DNA from: Thermus composti
GTDB taxonomy: Bacteria > Deinococcota > Deinococci > Deinococcales > Thermaceae
Assembly (NCBI RefSeq): GCF_014647535.1
Contig: NZ_BMPJ01000008.1
Location: 1-64,000, forward strand
Direction: 5' to 3'
DNA length: 64,000 nucleotides
Shown here: piece after piece, positions 6,468 through 13,874 of the stretch
Layout of the letters: each line of letters begins with the position of its first letter
Position numbering within the stretch: position 1 is the first letter of the stretch
Notes under the pieces: generated by a model
The model's database searches: none
What the model was told of the DNA's origin: nothing
What the model saw: the letters and a program-made list of their open reading frames with translations, nothing else
Program-made: the position numbers and the translations under genes

Positions 6468-8171
6468 TCAGATCAAAATATAGGCCACCCGCCTCCCCTC
6501 CCGGGCCAGGAGGAGGGTGCCCTCGGGGAGGCGGTAGACCAAGAGGTCCTTAAGCCGCCTGGGCACCTCCCCTGCCTGGCCCACGTAGACCACCTCGTCC
6601 CTGAGGCGTAAGGAGACCACCTTGCCCCCCACCCGGATGGCCTGGGGCTCCGGGGTTAGGGAGAGGAGGTGGACCTCGCCCCCCAGGGTCTCCCGGGTGG
6701 GGGGGCGGCGGCCCGTGTATTCCCGCAGGGCCTGGGCCAAGGCCTCCGCCTCCTGGGGGAGGCCCAGGGCCTGCCCCACCTCCCGGAGGAGGGGGAGGGG
6801 GTCGGTGGGGCCCAGGCGCTTTAGGGTGAGCTCCAGGCCCTTCCGGGCGAAGTCTAAAAGGGCTTCCTCCTGGGCCTTTTGGTACTTCTCGGCCAGGTCC
6901 GGGCCGAAGGCCTGGGGCTGGAACTCCCCTTTGAGCCTTGCGGAAAGGGCCCTGAGGAGTCTCAGGTGGGCGTAGGCCCCTCGGGGGTTAAGGAGGAGGG
7001 CCAGGACCCTTCCCTCGGCCAGAAGCTCGTAGAGGCGGAGGCTGCTTCGGGCCTCGAGGCGCAGGTGGAGGAGGTTGCCCTCCCGCACCGCCCAGACCTC
7101 GAGGTCCTCCCAGGGGAGGACCAGGCGGTCCTCCAGGGGGTGGTCCTCCCCCCCGAGGCCCAGGTGCCAGACCCCCTCTACCCGGCTTAGGGTGAGGACC
7201 AAAGGCCCCAAGGGGATTTTGCCGGGGAAGGGCTCCAGGGTGAGGGCCTCCTCCCGGACCTCCCCGGGCCCGGGGACCTCGGGCAGGGGGGTTTCCCCCT
7301 GGGGGGCGGGGAGGAGGTGGAGGAGGGCCAGGACCTTTTCCGCCGCCACCCGGAAGCGCCGCCTTTCCTCCTCCAGAAGGAGCTCCCGCCGCCTCTCCTC
7401 CTGGGCCTCCCGCTTGAGCCTTTCCTCGAGGCGGGCGATCTCCTGGGCGGTGGCCCCCAGGCTTTTCGCCTCCTCCAGGGCCTTTCTTAGGGAGAGGAGG
7501 TCCCGCTTGGGGGGGAGGCCGAAGGCCTCGTCCCACTCCAAAAGGCGGTGGAGGAGGCGGCGGAAATAGGTGCGGGTCTCCTCGGGGGGCAAGGGGAGGT
7601 CCTCGGGGAGGTGGAGGGCGGTCTCCAAAAACTCCATGAGGAGGGCCTCGGCCACCTTGGGGTCCTCCAGGTCCAAAAGGCTTTCCGAGAGGGAGGGGAT
7701 GGGGATCGTGGGGGCGAAGCGGGAGAGGTTGAAGTCCCGCTTGAAGGTGGGCGCTTCCCGGTAGGCCTGGTAGTTTTGCAGGAGGGCGTAGATGAGCCTG
7801 AGTTCCTCCCGCCTTCCTTGGAGGAGCTCTTTGGCTCTGCTCCTCACCTCCCTTTCGGCCCATAGGGTCCACACCTTGAGGGCGAGGCGCCTTAAGGTAT
7901 CCCTTTCGGAAGGGGCTTCGGGGACCTCCTCGGGAAGTTCCAGGGGGAGGTCTAAGGGGAGCGCTTGGGGCGGGGCCTCTTGGCCCCGGTGGGCCCGGAA
8001 GCGGGCGTCCGCCTGGCGGAAGCGCTTGGCCAAAGGCCCTGTGAGCCTGGCCCCGATGAGGTAGGCCCGAAGCTCCAAAAGGGCCCGCTTGCCCCCTTTG
8101 GGGGTCTTCCCCTGGAGGAGGTCTTCTACCCGGTACTCGTAGAGGTCCACCAGGTGGGCGAGGGGCTCCAC
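6468..8171 (-). CDS. Protein of unknown function, 567 residues
   Basis: No family recognised. The product is cytosolic in appearance (no signal peptide or membrane segments) and very rich in Leu, Glu and Arg. A segment at about 230-280 (many EAQEERRRELLLEEERRRF-type heptads) predicts a coiled coil. The last 90 residues form a beta-rich module (GGKVVSLRLRDEVVYVGQAG, EGTLLLAREGRRVAYILI). The start is a GTG at 8171, with TAGGAT on the minus strand (8178-8183) six bases upstream. It is divergent from the PP2C gene across 38 bases. The codon bias is native, so it looks like a conserved Thermus gene rather than an acquired one. Confidence 0.8.
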   Translation of the reverse strand: MEPLAHLVDLYEYRVEDLLQGKTPKGGKRALLELRAYLIGARLTGPLAKRFRQADARFRAHRGQEAPPQALPLDLPLELPEEVPEAPSERDTLRRLALKVWTLWAEREVRSRAKELLQGRREELRLIYALLQNYQAYREAPTFKRDFNLSRFAPTIPIPSLSESLLDLEDPKVAEALLMEFLETALHLPEDLPLPPEETRTYFRRLLHRLLEWDEAFGLPPKRDLLSLRKALEEAKSLGATAQEIARLEERLKREAQEERRRELLLEEERRRFRVAAEKVLALLHLLPAPQGETPLPEVPGPGEVREEALTLEPFPGKIPLGPLVLTLSRVEGVWHLGLGGEDHPLEDRLVLPWEDLEVWAVREGNLLHLRLEARSSLRLYELLAEGRVLALLLNPRGAYAHLRLLRALSARLKGEFQPQAFGPDLAEKYQKAQEEALLDFARKGLELTLKRLGPTDPLPLLREVGQALGLPQEAEALAQALREYTGRRPPTRETLGGEVHLLSLTPEPQAIRVGGKVVSLRLRDEVVYVGQAGEVPRRLKDLLVYRLPEGTLLLAREGRRVAYILI

Positions 8172-8177
8172 GGCTCC

Positions 8178-8202
8178 ATCCTACACGCCGGGGGCGTAAA
8201 AT
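8178..8202. promoter_or_regulatory. Divergent leaderless promoters, unknown gene / PP2C
   Basis: TAAAAT (8197-8202) lies seven bases before the ATG at 8210 on the plus strand. TAGGAT (8178-8183, minus strand) lies six bases before the GTG at 8171. The whole intergenic space is only 38 bases. Confidence 0.5.
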
Positions 8203-8209
8203 GGTTCCG

Positions 8210-8968
8210 ATGCGCCTTGCCCCCCGCTTCCGCATGGCGGCGGTCTCCCACGTGGGCCGCCGAAAGAACAACGAGGACTTCCACCGGGTCCTCCTCTTGG
8301 AGGTGCCCCAGGGACACCTGGTCCTCTTGGCGGTGGCCGACGGGATGGGGGGGCTTGAGGCCGGGGAGTGGGCCAGCAAGGCGGCCATAGAGGCCCTCTC
8401 CGAGGCGGTGCGGGCCTACGGGGAGCAGTTGAGGAGCGGCCGGCCCGTGGTGGGGCTTTCCCGGGTGATGGAGAAAGCCTTTTCCCTGGCGGAAAGGCGG
8501 GTGCAGAAGGCGGCCCAGGAGCTTGGGGCCAGGGGGGTGGGCACCACCCTCACCGCCTTTCTCTACGCCGACTGGCTCAAGGAGGGGGTGGTGGGCCACA
8601 TCGGCGATTCCCGGGCCTACCTCCTCAAGGGGGGAAGGCCCGTGCGCCTCACCGAGGACCACTCCTGGGTGGCGGAGCGGCTTAAGGAGGGGGTCCTCAC
8701 CCCCAAGGAGGCGGAGCGCCACCCCTACCGCCACGTCCTCACCCGGGCCCTGGGCCTCCCCGAGGCCCGCTTTGACCTCATCCCCGTGCGCCTGGCCCCG
8801 GGGGAAGGGCTTCTTTTGGCCACCGACGGGCTTTACGGGGCGGTTCCCGAGACGGAGTGGCACCTGGGCAAGGACCTGCAGGCGGACCTCGAGGCCCTGC
8901 TTTCCGAGGCGCTCCGCCGGGGCGGGGACGATAACGTCACCGCCGTGGCCCTGAGGTTGGACGGATGA
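8210..8968 (+). CDS. PP2C-family Ser/Thr protein phosphatase
   Basis: Metal-dependent phosphoprotein phosphatase (PPM/PP2C), 252 residues. All family motifs are present: VGRRKNNEDF with the metal-binding Asp, VADGMGG, GVGTTLTAFL, GHIGDSRAYL, TEDHSW, LATDGLYG and the C-terminal GGDDNVTAV. No membrane segment, so cytosolic. An ATG also exists at 8201, but the TAAAAT box overlaps it, which favours 8210. It overlaps the following kinase by ATGA, so it is the natural partner that removes phosphate from that kinase and its targets. Confidence 0.93.
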   Translation: MRLAPRFRMAAVSHVGRRKNNEDFHRVLLLEVPQGHLVLLAVADGMGGLEAGEWASKAAIEALSEAVRAYGEQLRSGRPVVGLSRVMEKAFSLAERRVQKAAQELGARGVGTTLTAFLYADWLKEGVVGHIGDSRAYLLKGGRPVRLTEDHSWVAERLKEGVLTPKEAERHPYRHVLTRALGLPEARFDLIPVRLAPGEGLLLATDGLYGAVPETEWHLGKDLQADLEALLSEALRRGGDDNVTAVALRLDG

Positions 8969-10917
8969 CGGGGTTGCTTTCGGTGCTTCTGGTGGTGCTG
9001 ACGGCGGCCTTGGCCGTGCGCCTCGCCCCTTGGCCCTTGGCCTTCCTCCTGGCCCTCTTCCTGGGGGTGGGCTTCGCCACGGGGGTGCGGGGAGAGGCGG
9101 TCCTTCCCGGGCTTGCCCTCCTCTTCGGGGGGCTCCTCGCCCCCCGGGTGTACTTTGGGCCCAGGAGGCGGCCCCGGCGGCCCCCCCGGCCCAAGGCCCC
9201 GAAGAAAACCCTGAGGACCTCGGAGGAAGTTCAGGTTCTCTCCCAGCGGTACGAGCTCCTGGAGAAGGTGGGGGTGGGGGGGATGGCCACGGTCTACAAG
9301 GCCAAGGACAAGAAGACGGGCCGCCTGGTGGCCCTTAAAATACCCCAGGAGCGGTTCCTGGGAGACCCCCGCTTCGTGCGCCGCTTCCACCGGGAGGCCG
9401 AGGTCCTCTCCCGGATGGACCACCCCAACATCGTCAAGGTCTACGAGCACGGCCAGGTGGACGGGGTCCACTTCATCGCCATGGAGTTTCTGGAAGGGGA
9501 GGGGCTGGACCGGCTCATTGAGGAAAGGCGCCTCAACCTTCACCAGGCCGCGGCCATCCTGGCCCGGGTGGCGGACGCCCTCAAGCACATCCACGCCCAG
9601 GGGATCGTCCACCGGGATATCAAGCCGGGGAACATCATGGTCCTCAAGGGGGCCCTGCGGGAGAAGGGGGTGGACCCCAGGGGGGTGCGGCTCATGGACT
9701 TCGGCATCGCCGCGGGGAAGGTGCTCACCCGCCTCACCATCACCGGGGCCCGCATCGGCACCCCCGTCTACATGAGCCCGGAGCAGGCCAAGGGGCAGAA
9801 GCTGGACCACCGCTCGGACATCTACTCCCTGGGCATCGTCCTCTACGAGGCCCTGACCGGCCAGCCCCCCTTCACCGGGGGGTACGAGACGGTGATCCAC
9901 CAGCAGATCTTCCAGGTGCCCACGCCCCCCAAGCAGCTCCGCCCCGAGATCCCCCAGGGCCTTTCCGACCTGGTCCTGAAGATGCTGGAGAAAGACCCCG
10001 CCAAGCGCCCCACCCTGGACGAGGTGATCCAGGGCCTCGAGGGCCCCTGGGAGGAGGAAAAGGGCCTGCCCAAGCCTTGCTACCTCCTCCTGGGGGTGGA
10101 GGCCAAGCGGGGAAGCGTGCGCCTTGTGGACCTGGAGGGCACGGCGGCCAGGCTCCTTTCGGGAATCGGCTCGGCCCCGGGCCAGTTCCCCGCCCCGCCC
10201 TTGGCCGTGGCCGCCGACGCCGAGGGAGGGGTGTGGGTGGCCGTCTTTGAGCACGGGGCGAAGCTGGTCCACCGCTTCTCCCCCGAGGGCCGCCTCCTCC
10301 TCTCCACCGCCCCTTACGGGATGAAGCCGGGGGAGGTGCTCCTGCCCGTGGCCCTGGCGGTGGTCCAGGACACCCTCTTCGTCCTGGACGGGGAGACCGC
10401 CACCCTGAGCCGCTTTGACCTCCAGGGGGTCTACCAGGGCCGCTTCGGGGGCCAGGGCCCGGGGCGGGGCACCTTCAAGGACCCCAAGGCCCTGGTGGCG
10501 GCGGACGGCTTCCTCTTCGTCCTGGACTACGGCAACCGGCAGGTGCAGCGGTTGAGCCTCGAGGGCCAGTACCTCTCCCGCTATGCCTTCCGCAAGGGCC
10601 GGGAGGACGAGGCTTTGCGCCTCCTCTCCGGGGTTGGGGCGGGGGAGGGGCGGCTTTACCTCTACGACGCCGAGGCGGCCAAGGTGCGGGTCCTGGACTA
10701 CGGGGGGAAGCTTTTGGGCTCCCTAAGCCTTCCCCTTCTGGAAGGGGAGGACCCCCGGAGCCTCGTGGACCTCCTGCCCCTAGACGGCGTCCTCTACGCC
10801 GTTCGGCGGGGGGCAAACCGCATCCACCGCCTGGACCTAAAGACGGGGGCGGCCCTTCCCCCCTTGGAGGCCTACGCCCCCGTGCGGGCCCTTTCCCTTT
10901 GGAGGAACCCCCGATGA
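8965..10917 (+). CDS. Membrane-anchored Ser/Thr protein kinase with C-terminal beta-propeller
   Basis: 650 residues. Residues 1-65 are hydrophobic (two or three membrane helices), followed by a very basic linker (PRRRPRRPPRPK). A Hanks-type kinase spans about 95-350: glycine loop VGVGGMATVYKA, K125 in VALKIP, HRDIKPGN with catalytic D218, DFGIA, and GTPVYMSPEQ in the activation segment. The C-terminal part (about 370-645) consists of repeated NHL-like strands, such as GGQGPGRGTFKDPKALVAAD, predicting a propeller. With the anchor at the N-terminus and no later membrane helix, kinase and propeller should lie on the same, cytosolic side. This differs from PknB-type receptors. It overlaps both neighbours by four bases. 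Confidence 0.93.
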   Translation: MTGLLSVLLVVLTAALAVRLAPWPLAFLLALFLGVGFATGVRGEAVLPGLALLFGGLLAPRVYFGPRRRPRRPPRPKAPKKTLRTSEEVQVLSQRYELLEKVGVGGMATVYKAKDKKTGRLVALKIPQERFLGDPRFVRRFHREAEVLSRMDHPNIVKVYEHGQVDGVHFIAMEFLEGEGLDRLIEERRLNLHQAAAILARVADALKHIHAQGIVHRDIKPGNIMVLKGALREKGVDPRGVRLMDFGIAAGKVLTRLTITGARIGTPVYMSPEQAKGQKLDHRSDIYSLGIVLYEALTGQPPFTGGYETVIHQQIFQVPTPPKQLRPEIPQGLSDLVLKMLEKDPAKRPTLDEVIQGLEGPWEEEKGLPKPCYLLLGVEAKRGSVRLVDLEGTAARLLSGIGSAPGQFPAPPLAVAADAEGGVWVAVFEHGAKLVHRFSPEGRLLLSTAPYGMKPGEVLLPVALAVVQDTLFVLDGETATLSRFDLQGVYQGRFGGQGPGRGTFKDPKALVAADGFLFVLDYGNRQVQRLSLEGQYLSRYAFRKGREDEALRLLSGVGAGEGRLYLYDAEAAKVRVLDYGGKLLGSLSLPLLEGEDPRSLVDLLPLDGVLYAVRRGANRIHRLDLKTGAALPPLEAYAPVRALSLWRNPR

Positions 10918-11558
10918 GGGTGCTTATGGTGGAGGACGACCCCGGGGTGCGGGAAGCCCTCGCCCTGGGGCTTTCCCTGGAGGGGCACGAGGTGCGCCAC
11001 GCCGAGCGCCCCCAGGAGGCTTTGGCCCTTCTGCCCTGGGCCGAGGCGGTGATCCTGGACGTGCTTCTGCCCGAGGGGGACGGGTTTTCCCTCCTTAAGG
11101 AGATCCGGGCCCGCTCGGAGGTCCCCGTCCTCATGCTCACCGCCTTGGACCAGGTGGACTGGCGGGTGAAGGGCCTTAGGGAGGGGGCGGACGACTACCT
11201 GGTTAAGCCCTATAGTCTACAAGAGCTTTTGGCGCGCCTCGAGGCCCTCCACCGGCGGGTTCGGAGGCGGGAGGAGGTCTTGAACTACAAGGACCTTCGC
11301 CTCTACCCCCGGCGCATGGAGGCCTACCGGGGGGAAAGGCGGCTTAACCTTTCCCCCAAGGCCTTCCTCCTCCTCAAGGCCTTCCTGGAGGCCCCCGAGG
11401 AGGTCCTTTCCAAGGAGGCCCTGATGCTTAGGGTCTGGGGGGAGGTGGTGGAGCCCGCCACCCTGGAGGTCCACCTCTCGGCCTTGCGGAAGGCCCTGGG
11501 GGAGCCAAGCCCCATCCAGACGGTGCGCGGCCATGGCTACCGCCTTTTCCTCCCTTAA
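10914..11558 (+). CDS. OmpR/PhoB-type response regulator
   Basis: 214 residues. The receiver domain has the acidic pair in VEDD, the phospho-acceptor D49 in VILDVLLPEGDG, Thr in LMLTA and Lys in YLVKP. A winged-helix output domain follows (about 125-214; LSPKAFLLLKAFL, VHLSALRKALG, TVRGHGYRL). It is thus a DNA-binding transcription factor. The ATG at 10914 overlaps the kinase stop (ATGA); an upstream in-frame start at 10899 would lie inside the kinase gene. The 3' end overlaps the histidine kinase start by 26 bases. Confidence 0.95.
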   Translation: MRVLMVEDDPGVREALALGLSLEGHEVRHAERPQEALALLPWAEAVILDVLLPEGDGFSLLKEIRARSEVPVLMLTALDQVDWRVKGLREGADDYLVKPYSLQELLARLEALHRRVRRREEVLNYKDLRLYPRRMEAYRGERRLNLSPKAFLLLKAFLEAPEEVLSKEALMLRVWGEVVEPATLEVHLSALRKALGEPSPIQTVRGHGYRLFLP

Positions 11559-12834
11559 GGGAAGGCTTCTGGCCCTCCTCCTCTTCGCCCTTATCCTCTT
11601 CCTCCTGCCTTTGGCCTGGCTTTCCGTCCGGGAGGCCACCCAGGCCGCCAGTGAGGACCTGAGGCGGGCGCTTTTCACCCGGCTTTACCTCCTCAAGGAG
11701 GAGGCGCCTGGGGAGGAGGCCCTCCTTTTGGAGCTTTTCCGCCTGGCCCAGCTCTTTGGGGGCGGGGTGGGCTTTTGGGTCCAGGGGGAGCGGGTCCAGT
11801 TCACCCAGGTGGAGGCCTGGCCCCTGCCCCCAGGCCTCGAGGCGGCCTTGGCGGAGGGCCGCCCCTACCAGGGGGTCTGGCGGGGGGCGCTCTACGTGGT
11901 CCTTCCTTGGGAGGGTGGGGGGTTTGGCCTCGCCGTGCCCTTGGAGGGGGTTTCCGCCCTGGGCCAAAGGCTTTGGCTCCTCTACGCCACCTGGGGTGGG
12001 GGGCTTCTCCTCTTGGTCTTCCTGGGGTCGGCCTGGGCCTTCGCTTGGGCTTTAAGGCCCCTGGAGCGCCTGGAGCGGGCCTTGAGGGAACGGGCCCCCG
12101 GGGAGCTTGCCCCCCTCCCCGATCCGGGGCTAGCGGAGCTTAGGCCGGTGGTGGCCGCCTTGAACGCTCTTTTGGAAAGGGTGGCGGGGCTTTTGCGGGA
12201 GCTTGCCGAGAAGGAGGCCATGGCCCGCCGCTTCGCCCGCCACGCCTCCCACGAGCTCCGCACCCCCCTCACCGCCCTCAAGGGCTACCTGGAGGTGCTC
12301 CGGCGCAGGCCTGAGCCCAAGGCGCTGGAAGGGGCCTTGCGGGAGGTGGGCCGGCTGGAGGGGCGGCTTGCCGGCCTTTTGCGCCTTTCCCAGCTGGACG
12401 CCGCCTCCTTGAACCCCAGGCCCTTGGACCTGAAGGCCTTCCTGGCCGAGCGGGGGGTGGCGGTGGAAGGGGAGGGGGTGGTCTTGGCGGACGCGGAGCT
12501 TTTGGCCCTGGCGGTGGAAAACGTCCTGGAAAACGCCCGCCGGCACGGGCGCCTGCCCGTGCGGGCTCGTTTGGAGCGGGAAGGAGGGGGGGTGTGGCTA
12601 TGGCTGGTGGACTCGGGGCCGGGGTTTCCCCCCGAGCTTCTGCCCCGGGTGCTGGAGCCTTTTGTCCACGGGGGGCAGGGGACGGGCCTCGGCCTCGCCC
12701 TGGTGGCCGGGGTGGCCCGGGCCCACGGGGGCAAGGCGGTGGCGGAAAACCGGGGCGGGGCGGCGGTGGGGCTTTACCTGCCTTTGGCTTCCCTTAAGGT
12801 TTCCCCTGGTGCGCCCTTTGGGGAGGAGGGCTAG
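11533..12834 (+). CDS. Sensor histidine kinase
   Basis: 433 residues. Membrane helices lie at about 12-30 and 150-172 and flank a short periplasmic sensor of about 115 residues with no recognised fold. A HAMP-like linker follows, then the dimerisation/phospho-acceptor segment SHELRTPLTALKG with H240 and an ATPase domain (VENVLENARRHG N-box, DSGPGFP, GTGLGLALV). It is the cognate partner of the overlapping response regulator. Its inclusion in one overlapping transcription unit with a PP2C phosphatase and Ser/Thr kinase suggests a joint pathway; this is inference. Confidence 0.95.
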   Translation: MATAFSSLKGRLLALLLFALILFLLPLAWLSVREATQAASEDLRRALFTRLYLLKEEAPGEEALLLELFRLAQLFGGGVGFWVQGERVQFTQVEAWPLPPGLEAALAEGRPYQGVWRGALYVVLPWEGGGFGLAVPLEGVSALGQRLWLLYATWGGGLLLLVFLGSAWAFAWALRPLERLERALRERAPGELAPLPDPGLAELRPVVAALNALLERVAGLLRELAEKEAMARRFARHASHELRTPLTALKGYLEVLRRRPEPKALEGALREVGRLEGRLAGLLRLSQLDAASLNPRPLDLKAFLAERGVAVEGEGVVLADAELLALAVENVLENARRHGRLPVRARLEREGGGVWLWLVDSGPGFPPELLPRVLEPFVHGGQGTGLGLALVAGVARAHGGKAVAENRGGAAVGLYLPLASLKVSPGAPFGEEG

Positions 12835-12857
12835 CCTGGGACCCGGAGGTGATGGGA

Positions 12858-13424
12858 ATGCAAAGGACCCTTTTAGGCACCTTCCTCCTTCTCGTGGCGG
12901 GGCTTGCTTTGGCCCAAGGCGTGGACTACCGGGAGGCGGCCCGGGCGGCCTCGGCCTTGGCCCGGGTCCAGGCGGTGGCCCAGGGGGCGGGGGGCGAGGC
13001 GAAGCTTTTGGCCTGGGCCAAGGAGGTGCAGGCCCGGGCGGAGAAGAGCTACGAGGCCAAGGCCTACTTCAAGGCCACCCGGGAGGCCCAGGCGGCCCTT
13101 TTCCTCTTCCGGGCGGCCCAAGGGGAGCCTAAGGCCCAGGCCCCCGCGCCCCGTTGGGGCTTCCGCTGGGCCCCCCACATGGGCCTGCGCCACGGCTTCG
13201 CCCCGGGGCTTCGCCAGGGGGAGGGGTGGGCCGCCCGCCTGGCGGCGAGGGCCCAGCGGGCGGTGGACCGGGCGGAGAAGGAGCTCGGCTACTACCGGGG
13301 GCAGGACGCCTTGGTGAAGGAGCTGGTTGCCGAGGCCAAGGGGCGCCTGGACAAGGAACCTGGCAGGGCTTTCCTCCTGGCCCGGGCGGCCTTGGCCCTC
13401 ATCTCGGCGGAGCGGGGGTTCTAG
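12858..13424 (+). CDS. Exported helical protein of unknown function
   Basis: 188 residues with a clear signal peptide (MQRTLLGTFLLLVAGLALAQ, cleavage expected after the Ala/Gln). The mature part is Ala/Glu/Arg-rich and almost wholly helical, with two helical blocks (about 25-90 and 130-185) separated by a Pro/Arg/His-rich segment. The ATG at 12858 is preferred over upstream GTG/ATG codons because GGAGGTGAT ends just before it. It lies 23 bases after the histidine kinase, so it is probably in the same operon and may be a target or periplasmic accessory of that signalling system. Confidence 0.75.
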   Translation: MQRTLLGTFLLLVAGLALAQGVDYREAARAASALARVQAVAQGAGGEAKLLAWAKEVQARAEKSYEAKAYFKATREAQAALFLFRAAQGEPKAQAPAPRWGFRWAPHMGLRHGFAPGLRQGEGWAARLAARAQRAVDRAEKELGYYRGQDALVKELVAEAKGRLDKEPGRAFLLARAALALISAERGF

Positions 13425-13430
13425 GCTAGG

Positions 13431-13832
13431 ATGCGCCGGCTCGGGCCCCTCTTTCTCGCCCTTCTGGGCTTGGCCCTGGGGGAGGGGTCTGGGCCGGAGG
13501 CCGTTTTGGGGCGATGCTTCGGGGTGTTGCGGGGCCTCGAGGTCCAGGCCCTTTACCAAGGAGAAGGGGCCCTTCTCGTTCTCCTGGGTCAGGAAAAGCC
13601 CCTCCTCCTTTTGGCCTTGGAAGGGGGGAGGCCTTTCCCCTACCTGGGCCCGCCCCGCGGCAGGCACCTGGCTAGGCGCCCCCTGCCCTTTTTGCGGGAG
13701 CTTTCCCTGGCCCGGCGGGTGGTGGTCCTGCCCAGGGAGTACCGCTGCTTCGTCCTCCACCGGGGCCGGGTGGTGGGGGTCTTGCGCCTGGGGGAGGACC
13801 TTAACCCCCTCCCCTTGCCCGATCTCCCCTAG
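13431..13832 (+). CDS. Exported protein of unknown function
   Basis: 133 residues, ATG six bases after the preceding stop codon. The N-terminus MRRLGPLFLALLGLALGEG reads as a signal peptide. The mature domain is beta-rich with two cysteines (in GRCFGV and YRCFVL), which could form a disulfide in the periplasm. No family recognised. Last gene of the phosphatase-kinase-two-component run; its stop codon lies inside a 26-bp palindrome. Confidence 0.65.
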   Translation: MRRLGPLFLALLGLALGEGSGPEAVLGRCFGVLRGLEVQALYQGEGALLVLLGQEKPLLLLALEGGRPFPYLGPPRGRHLARRPLPFLRELSLARRVVVLPREYRCFVLHRGRVVGVLRLGEDLNPLPLPDLP

Positions 13833-13853
13833 GAGAGGGCGCCCTCTCCTAGG
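13828..13853. terminator. Perfect 26-bp palindrome, probable terminator
   Basis: CCTAGGAGAGGGC followed directly by its exact reverse complement. It overlaps the stop codon of the preceding gene. No T-tract follows. Because it has no loop, it may form a hairpin with a small unpaired tip in RNA or be an operator for a dimeric protein. The next -10 box (TACAAT, 13860-13865) lies only six bases downstream. Confidence 0.55.
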
Positions 13854-13874
13854 CGGGAATACAATGCCTTTCAT

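Noticed and set aside
8833-10272. 479-codon open frame opposite the Ser/Thr kinase
   Set aside because: Antisense shadow with no recognisable motif and no promoter or SD.
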